Assembly: GCA_014218235.1 (NCBI GenBank)
Contig: CM024755.1
Coordinates: 96,824,948 to 96,888,947 of the forward strand
DNA length: 64,000 nt
Direction of reading: 5' to 3'
Origin: Colocasia esculenta
Taxonomy: Eukaryota; Streptophyta; Magnoliopsida; Alismatales; Araceae
Shown here: one piece after another, positions 12,563 to 23,770 of the stretch
How positions within the stretch are numbered: the stretch's first letter is position 1
How the letters are laid out: every line of letters begins with the position of its first letter
Notes under the pieces: model-generated
Databases searched by the model: none
What the model was told of the DNA's origin: nothing
Seen by the model: the letters and a program-made list of their open reading frames with translations, nothing else
Translations under genes and position numbers: made by a program

Positions 12563-12994
12563 TGTTAATCATGTATACTAGTGCCCGCACATGATTGAGA
12601 TATAAATCCTACTGAGCTAGTTCGCTCACCCCTATCATCCTGCCCTTTTTCAGGTAGTGATGAAGAACCCGTGGAGTCGGATGGGACTGGACAAGAGTGA
12701 CGAGCACCCGTCCTAGAATAGATGACAGTTTAGAAATAGAAATGAGTAGTCTATGTAATAGTGAATCTTTTCTGGATGTTATTTGAATAATGGACCCTTT
12801 GGTTAATTCTTTCTTGTAAGGTTGTATCTAGTTGAATGAAATGAAATAAAGAGTAACTTTGAGGATATTATTATGATTTGAAAAGTGTTATTATATTCAA
12901 TTGTGACTCTGCGCTATTCAACTGTGATACGTTTGTTTGTATCGTTCACATCCCCCGGTATTTATTCCGCTGCTAAATATCGGGGCGTGACAGT

Positions 12995-13010
12995 TGGTAT
13001 CAGAGCCTGA
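12995..13010 (+). other. D primer-binding site (initiator Met tRNA)
   Basis: TGGTATCAGAGCCTGA starts two bases after the LTR end. It matches the complement of the plant initiator-Met tRNA 3' end, the usual primer for chromoviruses. Confidence 0.85.
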
Positions 13011-13175
13011 ACTTTAGGGTCTGAGGGATTAGGAATATGGAATGAAACTAGATTACACGAGTCAAAACCTGTCGTACCTAATGTGAGCTTGGGTAGAGCC
13101 ATGGGAATAAAAGTCACATGTGATATATTTAGAGGACTAACTTACATTATTATCTTGAAGGTGATCATTACCACA

Positions 13176-13729
13176 ATGGCCGCAGAACGTGCCCAGGCTA
13201 GGGACATGCAAAGAACCATACAGAACTTGACTCAGGCTATCTTACAAGCCACCTAGGGTGGAGGTAATCGCGGAGCCGGTGAGCTCCACCGGAATTTTCG
13301 GAACATGGATCCACCTAGGTTTGAAGGGAGTACTAACCCAGATGTTGCTGAGCACTGGGTTAAAGAGATTGAAAGGATATTCAGGGTTATGCAATGCACA
13401 GACCAGAACAAGGTACTCCTGGCGACTTTCCAGTTGGAAAAGGATGCCAGGGCATGGTGGGAGTCGGTAGAAGCAACCCTCAATGGACAACAACTTACAT
13501 GGGCTCATTCATTGAGCGTTTTAACGCCAAGTACTTTTCTGAGAGGGTCCAAGAACGGAAAGCAGCCGAATTTGCGGCTTTGAAACAGAGAGGACTTAAT
13601 GTGGCTGAGTATGAGGCCCAATTCTCTCGGCTGTCCCGATACGCTGTTCACTTGATTGGGACAGAAAGGATGAAGGCGAAACGCTTTCTGAATGGCTTGA
13701 GGCCCTAGTTCATCACCCAACTGGCGCCA
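13176..13729 (+). pseudogene. gag: D gag, N-terminal part (broken)
   Basis: Nucleocapsid precursor region. An ATG at 13176 (context ACAATGGC) opens a frame with 26 codons before a TAG at 13254-13256. The same frame continues as gag text: a PPRFEG segment, a KVLLATFQLEKDARAWW core typical of the retrotransposon gag domain. A frameshift near 13500 moves the reading to the frame carrying ERVQERKAAEFAALKQ and EYEAQFSRLSRYA. A second stop, TAG at 13706-13708, precedes the long pol frame. Both TAGs fall where related gag genes have a coding residue compatible with CAG. There is no intron-like interruption before the ARAWW core, unlike element E. Confidence 0.88.
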
Positions 13730-16045
13730 ATGGACATTCAAACTTATGCTGAAATGGTTAAGAAAGCTCAACTATTGGAAGATGCCGTGGAGACTGCCGA
13801 AAGGATTAAGGGAAAATCCGTGAAACGGGAACAAGTGTCTTCTGCTGGGAGGTATCAGCCGACTATTGGGAAGAAAAGGCCCAGTGGCGGGGTAAATGAA
13901 CCAGCGGATAAAAAGACGAAGGAAATAGGTAAGCAAGTGATAGTGGCAACGGGAGAAAGGTGTAAACATTGTGACAGAGCTGGTCATCGGACTGAAGAAT
14001 GCTGGAGAGCGCAAGGGAGATGCCTACGCTGTGGGAGTCATGACCATAGGATCTCGGACTGCCCAATGTTGAAAGAACAAGTCCCTCAGGACAAACGTCC
14101 GAATGGACAGAAGAGGCAAGGCCGACTGCAAGCTGTCCAGGAACCAGAAACTGCTGAAGAAGGAGGTATCGTGGAAGGTACACTTACTATTCTTTCCCGA
14201 CCTGCTTATGTTCTCTTTGATACGGGAGCTACGCACTCCTTCATTTCTCAAACATTTGTTGATACCCTATCTGTGGAACCAGTCCCAATGAAATCTGGAA
14301 TAGTTGTGTCAACCCCGATTGGTCCGGGTACCAATCTTACAAACCATATACCATCCAGTGAGGTGTTGATTGAAACCCAAAACCTACCAGCAAATTTAAT
14401 ATGTATGGACATGGCAGGGTATGATGTGATACTGGGAGCAGACTGGATGTCTGAACATGGGGCTAGTATAAATTGCAGGAGAAGTAGGGTAACTTTTAGC
14501 CAGTACCCAAAACTAGTGTTCACAGGGGATAGAAACCGCAGGAGATTGTCACTTATCTCTGCACTGCAAGCCAAAAGGATGATGAGGAAAGGTTGTATGG
14601 CCTTTCTTGCTGTTGTAGTCATTGCAAAGAAGGAAGTCAAGGTAGAGGACATCCATGTTGTCAGCGAATACGCTGATGTTTTTCCAGAAGACTTGCCTGG
14701 AATTCCTCCGGAGCGAGAGGTTGATTTTACTATCGAATTGGTCCCTGGTGCAGCACCGGTATCTAGGGCACCATATAGAATGTCCCCCTCGGAACTGAAA
14801 GAATTAAAAGAGCAACTGATGGAACTGTTAGAGAAGGGTTTCATCCGACCAAGCACATTGCCATGGGGTGCACCTGTCCTCTTCGTCAAGAAGAAAGATG
14901 GGTCGATGAGGCTATGCATAGATTACAGACAACTGAATCAGTTAACCATCAAGAACAAATACCCTCTGCCGAGAATTGATGAGTTGTTTGATCAATTATC
15001 TGGAGCTAGGTACTTCTCTAAAATAGATCTCCGATCTGGTTATCATCAATTGAGGATCAAAGGAGAAGACATTCACAAGACTGCCTTCCGAAGCAGGTAT
15101 GGGCATTATGAATTTATTGTTATGCCTTTTGGACTAACAAATGCCCCTGCAGTTTTCATGCAACTGATGAATAGCATTTATCGCCCATATCTTGATAAGT
15201 TCGTGGTAGTATTCATCGATGATATATTGATTTATTCCAAAACAAAGGAAGAGCATGAGGAGCATTTGAAGATTTCATTGCAGATTTTGAGGGAGAACAA
15301 ACTATATGCCAAGTTAGGTAAATGTGAATTTTGGCTTGAGGAGGTATCCTTTCTTGGGCATGTGGTGACCAAAGATGGTATCGCTGTAGATCCATCAAAG
15401 GTTGAGGTTGTGTTGAAATGGGAAAGACCGACAAGCGTCACAGAGATCAGGAGTTTTCTGGGATTAGCTGGGTATTATCGAAGGTTTATAAAGGATTTCT
15501 CAAAGATTGCAGTACCATTAACCAAGCTGACCCGGAAGGAAAATCCATTTGTATGGACTGATGATTGCGAGGGAAGTTTCAACAACCTGAAGAAGTGTCT
15601 GACTACTGCCCCTGTCCTCGCCTTACCCACTGAAGAGGGAGGATTTGAAATTTATTCAGATGCTTCTGGTACTGGACTGGGATGTGTCCTAATGCAACAA
15701 GGGAAGGTAATAGCGTATGCTTCCAGACAGTTGAAGATCCACGAAGTGAACTATCCGGTTCATGACTTGGAGTTAGCAGCTGTGGTATTCGCCTTAAAGA
15801 TTTGGAGGCATTATATCTATGGTGAGCAATTTAAAGTCTTTTCTGACCACAAGAGTTTGAAATACCTGTTTTCACAGAAAGAGCTTAACATGAGACAAAG
15901 AAGGTGGTTAGAGTACCTTAAGGACTTTGACTTTTCCATCCAATATCACCCTGGGAAAGCTAATGTAGTGGCAGACGCTCTAAGTAGACAACCAGGAACT
16001 GTTCTAGCTAGTATGATGCTGGGCGAATGGAAGTTACTGGAGTAA
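13730..16045 (+). CDS. pol: D gag C-terminus / protease / RT / RNase H ORF
   Basis: 771-residue open frame, in phase with the gag frame upstream and with integrase downstream. Two CCHC zinc knuckles at about residues 78-91 and 98-111 bind RNA. The aspartic protease motif DTGA is at residues 164-167, within FDTGATHSFIS. The reverse transcriptase has the PWGAPVLFVKKKDGS segment and the FIDD catalytic motif at 495-498. The RNase H domain begins near the YSDAS motif (Asp 644) and includes FSDHKSLKYLF and HPGKANVVADALSR. It ends at TAA 16043-16045, an in-frame stop after which polyprotein text resumes. In an intact relative this would be one continuous polyprotein. The 13730 start is just the first ATG after a stop, not a true initiator. 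Confidence 0.92.
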   Translation: MDIQTYAEMVKKAQLLEDAVETAERIKGKSVKREQVSSAGRYQPTIGKKRPSGGVNEPADKKTKEIGKQVIVATGERCKHCDRAGHRTEECWRAQGRCLRCGSHDHRISDCPMLKEQVPQDKRPNGQKRQGRLQAVQEPETAEEGGIVEGTLTILSRPAYVLFDTGATHSFISQTFVDTLSVEPVPMKSGIVVSTPIGPGTNLTNHIPSSEVLIETQNLPANLICMDMAGYDVILGADWMSEHGASINCRRSRVTFSQYPKLVFTGDRNRRRLSLISALQAKRMMRKGCMAFLAVVVIAKKEVKVEDIHVVSEYADVFPEDLPGIPPEREVDFTIELVPGAAPVSRAPYRMSPSELKELKEQLMELLEKGFIRPSTLPWGAPVLFVKKKDGSMRLCIDYRQLNQLTIKNKYPLPRIDELFDQLSGARYFSKIDLRSGYHQLRIKGEDIHKTAFRSRYGHYEFIVMPFGLTNAPAVFMQLMNSIYRPYLDKFVVVFIDDILIYSKTKEEHEEHLKISLQILRENKLYAKLGKCEFWLEEVSFLGHVVTKDGIAVDPSKVEVVLKWERPTSVTEIRSFLGLAGYYRRFIKDFSKIAVPLTKLTRKENPFVWTDDCEGSFNNLKKCLTTAPVLALPTEEGGFEIYSDASGTGLGCVLMQQGKVIAYASRQLKIHEVNYPVHDLELAAVVFALKIWRHYIYGEQFKVFSDHKSLKYLFSQKELNMRQRRWLEYLKDFDFSIQYHPGKANVVADALSRQPGTVLASMMLGEWKLLE

Positions 16046-17586
16046 TTTGCAAGTCTGAATTTGGACATGGAAAAGAAGGAGAAACAAGTAATGATTTCTA
16101 ATCTCCAGATACAATCCGGTCTGCTAACCGAAATCCAGGAGAAACAAGGAGAAGACCCACTCTTAGTTCAGATCAGGGAGAAGTTAGAACAAAGACCCGA
16201 CTTTACTCTATCAGCAGAAGGAAGATTATTATTCAGAGGTAGAACATGTGTCCCTGATCATGAAGAACTCAAGAAAAGGTTGCTGAATGAAGCTCACCAG
16301 TCCAAATATACGATTCATCCAGGATCAACAAAGATGTACCAAGATTTAAAAAGGTCGTACTGGTGGCCAAACATGAAGAGGGATGTGGCCGATCATGTGG
16401 CATACTGTTTGACATGCATGAAAGTCAAAGCCGAACATTTCCGTACGGCTGGTGGACTGCTACCACTAGAAATCCCAGAGTGGAAGTGGGATAGTATCGG
16501 TATGGACTTTATCATGGGATTGCCCAAGACTAGAGGTGGTAAGGATGCAATTTGGGTAATAGTTGACCGATTGACTAAGTCGGCTCACTTCTTGCCGATC
16601 AAGAGTACATGGTCAGTAGATGTGTTGGCCGCTCTATATGTTAAGGAAGTAGTTAGATTGCACGGGGTTCCATCTAGCATAATATCAGATCGGGACCCTA
16701 GATTTACTTCACACTTCTGGAAGGGTTTACAAGCAGCAATGGGTACTAAATTAAACTTTAGTACTGCCTTCCATCCTCAGACTGATGGACAAACTGAAAG
16801 GACCAATCAAATTGTGGAGGATATGCTTCGTGCTTTGGTGCTGGATTTCAAAGGTCGATGGGATGATCATTGTACCTGATGGAGTTCGCATATAACAACA
16901 GTTATCAGGCCAGTATCAAAATGGCTCCATTTGAAGCCTTATATGGCAGGAGTTGCAGATCACCCCTTTGTTGGGAAGAGGTTGGGGAGAACCAATGGGT
17001 TGGACCCGACTTGATTGAGGCCACTGTCCGGAAGGTTCAGATTGTCAGGGAACGTCTGAAGATAGCACAATCCAGACAGAAGAGTTATGCAGACAAGAGA
17101 AGGAGAGAACTGGAATTTCAGGTTGGCGAACATGTTTTCTTGAAGGTCTCACCTTCGAGGGGAATACAAAGATTTGGGATCAAAGGAAAACTAAGTCCCA
17201 GATTTATAGGGCCATTTGAAATTCTGGAAAGAATTGGTCAGGTGGCGTATAGACTTGCACTACCTCCGCAACTAGCAAACGTGCATAATGTGTTCCACAT
17301 ATCCATGCTGCGGAAGTACTTATTCAATGTCGACCATGTAATTGATCACGAGGACTTGGAGATTCGGGAGGACCTGACTTATGAAGAGAAGCCGATCAAA
17401 CTGTTGGATCGGAAGATTCAGCGACTCAGGAATCGTACCATACCTATGGTGAAGGTTCAATGGAGTCGAGTCGGAGTTACTAATGCTACCTGGGAAACAG
17501 AGGATAGAATGAAGAAAAACCACCCGGAGCTATTCTCAGGTACGATCTACACCATTATTCGTAAATTTGGGGACCAAATTTCTTAA
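16046..17586 (+). pseudogene. int: D integrase with chromodomain (frameshifted)
   Basis: The integrase inserts the element cDNA into the host genome. The frame opened by ATG 16061 has 272 residues: an HHCC zinc finger (His79, His86, Cys116, Cys119) and the DDE core with Asp149, Asp210 and Glu246, giving the expected D-35-E spacing. A single-base loss near 16872 ends this frame at 16879. The other frame (16870-17586, 238 residues) carries the rest: FAYNNSYQ, a GPF motif at 114-116 with FHISMLRKY after it, and a chromodomain-like end at about 176-222 (WSRVGVTNATWE). The chromodomain marks the chromovirus clade and in relatives directs integration to heterochromatin. Confidence 0.9.
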
Positions 17587-17597
17587 GTGGGGGAGGA
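17585..17597 (+). other. D polypurine tract
   Basis: AAGTGGGGGAGGA immediately precedes the 3' LTR start TGTAACACC; it primes plus-strand synthesis in LTR elements. It overlaps the last codons and stop of the integrase frame. Confidence 0.85.
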
Positions 17598-20545
17598 TGT
17601 AACACCCGGAAATTAAAAAAAATTAAAAATTTCAGAAATATAGAGTGATAAAAATAAATAAACGTATTGGAGAGACTTCTAATACCATGTGTTAATAACC
17701 TATTAATAAGATTGGGCCAATAGAGCATATTTGGCCCAAGGATATGAACAAACTAGGACAGGAAATTGCCCAGAAATTCGTGTATGTAATTATGCAGTAA
17801 TTAGGGAGGGTAATTTAGAGTCATATTATGGATGAGTAGTCATGTAAGGTAAGCCAAAACCGAACTCAATCTCAATTAGTGGTTTCCTAAACCTTGGCTA
17901 CCTCTTTTAAGTAAAGGAATCCCAGATTTTCTGGAAACTAGGAAACAGAGCTCGTAGCCCCTTTCCTAGCATCATTAGGACTCTTAACAACATCCTAAAA
18001 CTATAAGAACTCGTCCCTAAACTCTTGGGGAAGGTTTAACAACGAAGTTGGAGTCGTTTGGAAGCAAGCAAGAACTTCTGAGGAACAGGAGAAAGGCTGG
18101 GAATCCGGAGCTTCATCCCCTGCATCCTCTGTTGTGTCCAGAACATCAACAGGTTTTAGATCTTCATAAAGGTAGGTGTTCTCGGGCCAAGATTAAAGAA
18201 AACCAATGCCAACATGTAGTTCTTTGAGTCTAGGATCATTTGCACTTGATTTGCCTAATTTTCATGGAGTATTCTTCGTGTATTGGTGATTTTCCCGAAG
18301 TCTTGCACAGTTAGGGCTTTTCTCGTTCGTCATATTGTGCACATGATTCAAGACCAAATTTGACTAAACTTTCTTCATGAAAGTTCTTCCAATTGAAGTC
18401 CCGATCATCTTCTATGTTGGACGTTTTGTCCAAAAATCCTTCGTTAGAGAGTTAGGAGCATGATAAGACAGTTTCTGCCTGATACTACGATTTCGGGCTA
18501 CACTTGACTTTCTGTTCTTCATTTGTTTTCTCGGGATTCGAGACCTAATTAGATCAAACCCTCAACATCAAAGTTCTTCTACTAGTCGTAAGTGAATCAC
18601 TGCATGAGATGTGTCATCGGGTTCCACATGACCATGTGTTGTGTTCTGGGAAAGACACTAGTGTCGACACTGCCTGTGCTAGTGTCCACACTGCCTGTGC
18701 TAGTGTCCACACTGCCTGTGCTAGTGTCGACCTGCTGTCCCAAAACAGCCCAGATGGTGTTTTGGGAAGCCCTCTAGTGTCGACACCACCCCATCTAGTG
18801 TCGACACACTCCCCCAGTTTGACCCAGAAAGCTTCTGGGAGCTGATCTAGTGTCGACACCACCTATGCTAGTGTCGACACACTATCCCATATTGACCAGA
18901 AGGTTTTCTGGAAGCTGTCTCTAGTGTCGACACTACCTGGACTCGTGTCGACACTACTTGACTGTTTTGTCTTGCATTTGAAGCACTGTGTCGACACCAC
19001 CTGGACTCGTGTCGACACGACTTGACCTTTTTGTCTTGTATTTGAGGCACTGTGTCGACACCACCTGAACTAGTGTCGACACTACCTGACCAGTTTTGCC
19101 TGTTTTTGTCTTGTGTTTAGAGCATGGTGTCGACACCACCTGATCTAGTGTCGACACTATCCTTACAAGATTTTTGTATAATTTGAGTCTAATCATTTCG
19201 TGATGTCTTCAAGCATGTACATGATGTTATATGGTATGCATGGACTTAAAATAAATCAAACCATTAAGGAAATGGTAATGATATGAATATGATTCTAATG
19301 TGTAAATTTTGATTGTTCTTATGATCCTTGGATTATCTTGTGATCTTGCTTATTGTCAATTGATAAGATAATAATATGATATGAATGTAGGGATGAATAC
19401 ATGATTAGTACGGACATATTAGTGGTGTAAATGTTTTGATTTGCATATAAGTTTCATGGTTTCATGTTTTCCGGTGTTCAATTGATTATTTGTCATATGC
19501 ATACATGTTAGGAAGTACATGTTCTACATATGATCTATCTTTAGAAACACCCTCTTGTCAAGACATTAATGAATTATGAAATATAAGATACAACGTTATC
19601 CTGCCTTGTTCTTTTGAGCTGTTTGTCATTTCCTTGACTCTATGAGTGATCATGTTTCTTTTTACTATGAGCTTGTTATTGAAACTCTGTGGCCATAATA
19701 TGAATCTGTTTGTTCGGCACATCGTGGGACTCCGGTCCAAAACTTGATACAATGCCTGTGCAATAGGGCCCTGTCCGGTCCTGGGGAGGAGCGCCCCAAC
19801 GTAATTGTTAACCGAGGGAGTATGGACTCTTGGTGCTTGGCATAGCACACCTGACATGCAAGATTGTGAAATGTGCCTCCTGTTTGACTTGATAAGTTTG
19901 ACTTGACATGATATGATACGTTTGTTCTTGTGAACACATGAACTCTGCTTGAATATGGTCAATCTCTTCTGACATGATTTTATTCTTGAATTATCTGTCC
20001 ATTGTATATGGAACTCGACATTTGATCTGACATGTTATCCGTTCTACTTTGCTATTCAACTTGTTAGAAAAGCATGCATTGTCAGCATACTCATCACATA
20101 TCTGCCTATATAAAATGTTAATCATGTATACTAGTGCCCGCACGTGATTGAGATATAAATCCTACTGAGCTAGTTCGCTCACCCCTATCATCCTGCCCTT
20201 TTTCAGGTAGTGATGAAGAACCCGTGGAGTCGGATGGGACTGGACAAGAGTGACGAGCACCCGTCCTAGAATAGATGACAGTTTAGAAATAGAAATGAGT
20301 AGTCTATGTAATAGTGAATCTTTTCTGGAAGTTATTTGAATAATGGACCCTTTGGTTAATTCTTTCTTGTAAGGTTGTATCTAGTTGAATGAAATGAAAT
20401 AAAGAGTAACTTTGAGGATATTATTATGATTTGAAAAGTGTTATTATATTCAATTGTGACTCTGCGCTATTCAACTGTGATACGTTTGTTTGTATCGTTC
20501 ACGTCCCCCGGTATTTATTCCGCTGCTAAATATCAGGGTGTGACA
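17598..20545 (+). repeat. D 3' LTR
   Basis: TGTAACACCCGG...GGTGTGACA, collinear with the 5' LTR. It differs by a deletion of about 70 bases near 18584 and by expansion of a 21-base unit at about 18670-18730. The remaining differences are scattered single bases. Confidence 0.92.
18659..19157 (+). repeat. GTGTCGACAC array, D 3' LTR, with triplicated 21-mer
   Basis: Same palindrome array as at 11148-11603. The unit CTGCCTGTGCTAGTGTCCACA appears in tandem, giving three adjacent CTGCCTGTGCTAGTG segments where the 5' LTR has one. The extra copies read GTGTCCACA, which breaks the CpG core. Confidence 0.8.
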
Positions 20546-20550
20546 GTACC

Positions 20551-21741
20551 CTTCCTTTTCTCTTCTTGTTCTCGTGAGTGTGATTCACAATCTAGACCAA
20601 AGCCATTAATGTAAAGATTGAACTAAAGTATAAATCGTACCGTTATGCTGCCGGATTTATCTCTTGACCATTGTTATCAATTGAAAATCATGTTCAATTA
20701 CTTATTACTTGTTCCCATCATCATCATGAACATGACATTACACATGCTTACTTATTGAAACTCTCATTGGCCATTATTAATGACTGTGGGTATCTACATT
20801 TAAAATTTACATGAGATGCTGACAGGGCACGGCGTGTGTCCAAGGGCTCCACTCTAGCCCCAATGACGGCGAGTCATAGATATACTGTTAACCATGGGTA
20901 TAATGATTACTGGTGTTGCATCTGCGTTGGGAGTCTTGCTTGCTTGTTGAATGATAGATACAACAACCACATACATGTGTGCTGGTGTACATTCTTGATG
21001 GATTTTTTCTTGGTGTACATTAGTGTCTACGTGCCGGATTAGTGTTACTTGATCGTGCTCGTACATTCTTGCTTGCTTGCTTGCGTGATATGGCCATCCT
21101 GCATTTATTGCAATTTACATGATTTTGCGTGCTTGTTACATGCCTTGCTCTTGACAACATATTGCTCGTTATATTCTTGCTCTATCACGATCACTCTCTA
21201 TCTAGCTTGTTTCATGCATCATGTTTTAATCTGTTTCATTCGTACATGCATATCATGACATTCATCGTGCTTACCTAGTTCTAAATTGTTAATCACTTAT
21301 ATCATTGCCCGCACATTGAGATATAAATCCTACTGGGCTAGTTTGCTCATCCCCTACTTTTAACCAATCTAGGTGACTATGAAGTTCAAGAGGAAGAGCA
21401 AGTCGAGGATGGGAATGCGTCCGAGTGAAGAGCGTTCCAATTATGAGTCTATCTATAGTTAGTTTATTTTGAGTGTTAGAACAATGTAGTAGGAAGTGAG
21501 GTATTTTGTACTTTAGCTTTTATTGAGTCTTAGTCCTGTAATAGTTTCCATTTGGAACACAATGAGTTGAGATTTGAATAAAAGATTAGTTGAGTTAAAT
21601 ATTTGGGGCCCTATGATAATGTATGTTATTACACATTTAGTGCGTGCTAGCTAGAGGCTTATTTGCCGACTGTTCACGTCTCGAGTTATCGACTCGAATT
21701 CTTCGAACTAATATCTGCTGCGAAATTCTCGGGACGTGACA
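20551..21741 (+). repeat. Solo LTR C2, right part
   Basis: Continuation of C2 after the D insertion, ending CGGGACGTGACA. It contains the conserved C-family 3' region (for example ATAAATCCTACTGGGCTAG near 21321) also seen at 37690 and 48200. No coding sequence. Confidence 0.85.
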
Positions 21742-21746
21742 CGTAT

Positions 21747-22575
21747 ACCAAGCTTGGAGACAACGGATACTTCAATGTCCATATTTCAAATGAACGATAT
21801 ATATTCAAGATAAAAGTCCAAAAGAAAAGACAACGAAAAAAAAAGAACTCACATCTATTCTGATCTAGTTTTCTGCGAGCATCCAAGAAGAGCAAAGCCT
21901 CACTTCCATTTCATCTAGCTCTTAGCTCTCTGCGTCCATTGTCTAGCTTTGAGAGAGAGCCTTTAGTACTGAGAGAGTCCTTATTCTGTAGATCTTTATC
22001 CTCTCAGTCCTAGCTTCAGATCTTGCTCTATGTAAGCTTGATCTAGGGGCGTTGTTCCTTGAACACATTTTTTGTGTTGTTTCCCTTCGTGTGTGACGGA
22101 AGACCTGGTGGGTACCAGGGTGTTATTCCCTTCTGAGAGAAGGAAGACCAGCTGCAGCTGGGTGCTGCACCGCACTGGGGTGGGTACCAGTAGGTTAGCT
22201 TCTAAGCCTGTAAAAGAAGTAGGTTTGCTTCTGAGCCTGTAAAAGAAGTGGGCTGCCTTCTTGCCCGGGAAAGAGAAGAAGACCTGGTGGGGCATCCAAG
22301 GTGTTGTAGTGTCCATAGGGGGACTATACCCTAGATAGTGAAATCCCAAGAGATTGCTTGGGGACTGGACGTAGGACTCCTGTGGAAAGGTGGTCCGAAC
22401 CAGGATATATCGCTGTGTCCTTTGTGTGATTGCCTTGCTTCTTCTATCCTTCTTTTACTAACTCTAACAATCTACGAAGTGTGTTTGTGCAATCGTTTTT
22501 AAGTACAGGTATTAATCAAATAATTTTTAAAGTCCCATTCACCCCCCCCCCTCTGGGCTCGTCAACTGGGCAACA
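21747..22575 (+). repeat. SIRE-A 5' LTR, right part
   Basis: Resumes the Sirevirus LTR after the C2 insertion and ends CAACTGGGCAACA. It matches the 3' LTR end at 37553. A C-rich run (22541-22551) lies just before the end. Confidence 0.85.
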
Positions 22576-22935
22576 AGTGGTATCAGATCCAGTCTCTTCA
22601 AAGAAAGAAGATCCAACAATCTGAAGAGAAAGATCTAATGGCAGCCCAAAGCTATTCCGAAGACCAGTCCATCACCGACCCCTCTCTTTGATGGTGAAGA
22701 TTATGCTTATTGGAAGACCAGGAAGTATTTCCCATTCACCCCCCCCCCCTCTGGGCTCGTCAACTGGGCAACAAGTGGTATCAGATCCAGTCTCTTCAAA
22801 GAAAGAAGATCCAACAATCTGAAGAGTAAAGATCTAATGGCAGCCCAAAGCTATTCCGAAGGTCAGTCCATCAACCGACCCCCTCTCTTTGATGGTGAAG
22901 ATTATGCTTATTGGAAGACCAGGATGGAGTATTTC
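22534..22935 (+). repeat. Tandem duplication across LTR end, primer site and gag start
   Basis: A unit of about 197 bases starting CCCATTCACC occurs at 22534-22730 and again from 22731. Each copy holds the LTR terminus, a TGGTATCAGATCC primer site (22578 and about 22776), the leader, and the first gag codons. The first copy breaks off in gag at a shortened ACCAGGAAGTATTT where the second reads ACCAGGATGGAG. The result is two primer sites and two gag starts. Confidence 0.88.
22578..22590 (+). other. SIRE-A primer-binding site
   Basis: TGGTATCAGATCC follows the LTR end by two bases and resembles the initiator-Met tRNA complement with one change (GATC for GAGC). A duplicate lies in the second tandem copy near 22776. 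Confidence 0.75.
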
Positions 22936-23770
22936 CTGCAAGGTTTCGATTATCAAATCTGGTCTATAGTAGAAGAAGGCGATCTCCTAGTCACAAATGA
23001 GAAGGCTCAGTGGACAGATGATGACAGGAAAAAGATTTCCTTGAACTGCAAAGCCAAAATCATTTTGTGTTGTGCCCTCAGTAAAAAGGAGTTCAACAAA
23101 ATTTTTGCATGCAAAACGACAAAGGATATGTGGGAAACACTAAAGCTTACATATGAAGGAACTGACAAAGTAAAAGAAACCAGGATTGATATCTTGGTAA
23201 CAAATATGAGAAGTTCCAAATGGAGCAAGGTGAGTCCATATCTCAAATGTACACTGACTTTATTGAGATTATCAATGAACTCACAGGATTGGGAAAGAAA
23301 TACAGCTAGGGAGATATGGTCAGAAAGATTCTTAGATCTCTTCCAAAGGAGTGGACTCCTAAGGTCACAGCTATAGAAGAAGCAAATGACCTTTCCACAA
23401 TGTCATTAGAAAAGCTTATTGGATTTCTTATGGCTCATAAGATCAACATGGAGAGATTAGGAGAAAGCTCTTTCAGAGAAGGCCAATTATTGCACTCAAG
23501 GCTGGGGAAAGCACTACGGATGAAGACACTGCTAATGACTATAGAGTAGTGATAGTGATAGTGAAGAAGAAGAAATCATCTGAAAATATTAGCCAAGAGT
23601 AAGAAGAGAACTAAGAAAAGAAAGGAGGAGAAACACAGAAACGCAAAAGGAAACCCTTCATGGTTACTAAGGATAACTCCTCAGATAGTTCAAGCACAGA
23701 AGAAGATGAAGAGAATGCCAATCTACTCTTGATGAGTAAAACAACAAAAAGGCATTCAAGTGGGTATGGT
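22837..23770 (+). pseudogene. gag: SIRE-A gag (broken copia-type)
   Basis: Copia gag with the UBN2-like core: N-terminal PPLFDGEDYAYWKTRME, then a segment ending in MWETLKLTYEGT. The first frame (22837-23376) is intact for about 125 residues, then shifts near 23210. The correct text continues in the frame opened later at 23316 (KEWTPKVTAIEEA, a standard gag motif) but is cut by TAG 23307-23309 between Ser and Gly, where relatives usually have Gln. Acidic and lysine-rich remnants run to about 23770. No zinc knuckle, protease, integrase, RT or RNase H follows, so the element is gag-only. Confidence 0.88.

Larger units (their letters stand above)
10019..12992 (+). repeat. D 5' LTR
   Basis: TGTAACACC...GGCGTGACA. 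It carries the GTGTCGACAC array at 11148-11603, a TATATAA at 12554 and an AATAAA at 12845. Compared with the 3' LTR it retains a segment of about 70 bases near 11010-11085 that the 3' copy lacks. The first bases after TGTAACACC differ from the 3' LTR (CTCATAAAT against CGGAAATT). Confidence 0.92.
10019..20545 (+). mobile_element. D: near-complete Tekay/Del-like chromovirus
   Basis: Ty3/gypsy element of 10.5 kb, the most complete in the window: 5' LTR 10019-12992, primer site at 12995, gag-pol 13176-17586, polypurine tract 17585-17597, 3' LTR 17598-20545. The domain order gag, zinc knuckles, protease, RT, RNase H, integrase, chromodomain is the chromovirus order. The LTRs are nearly the same length (2974 and 2948 bases) and highly similar, so insertion is recent relative to its hosts. 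Frameshifts and four in-frame stops make it non-functional as read. Confidence 0.92.
7672..21741 (+). mobile_element. C2: solo LTR of gypsy family C, carrying element D
   Basis: Starts TGTAGCACCCCGG and ends CGGGACGTGACA, flanked by GGTAT (7667-7671) and CGTAT (21742-21746), a duplication with one mismatch. Without the nested element D it is about 3.5 kb, a single LTR with no internal domain, as expected from unequal recombination between the two LTRs of a former element. The uninterrupted target is visible in the SIRE-A 3' LTR near 36710. The C-type CGCG word array is at 9200-9445. Confidence 0.85.
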
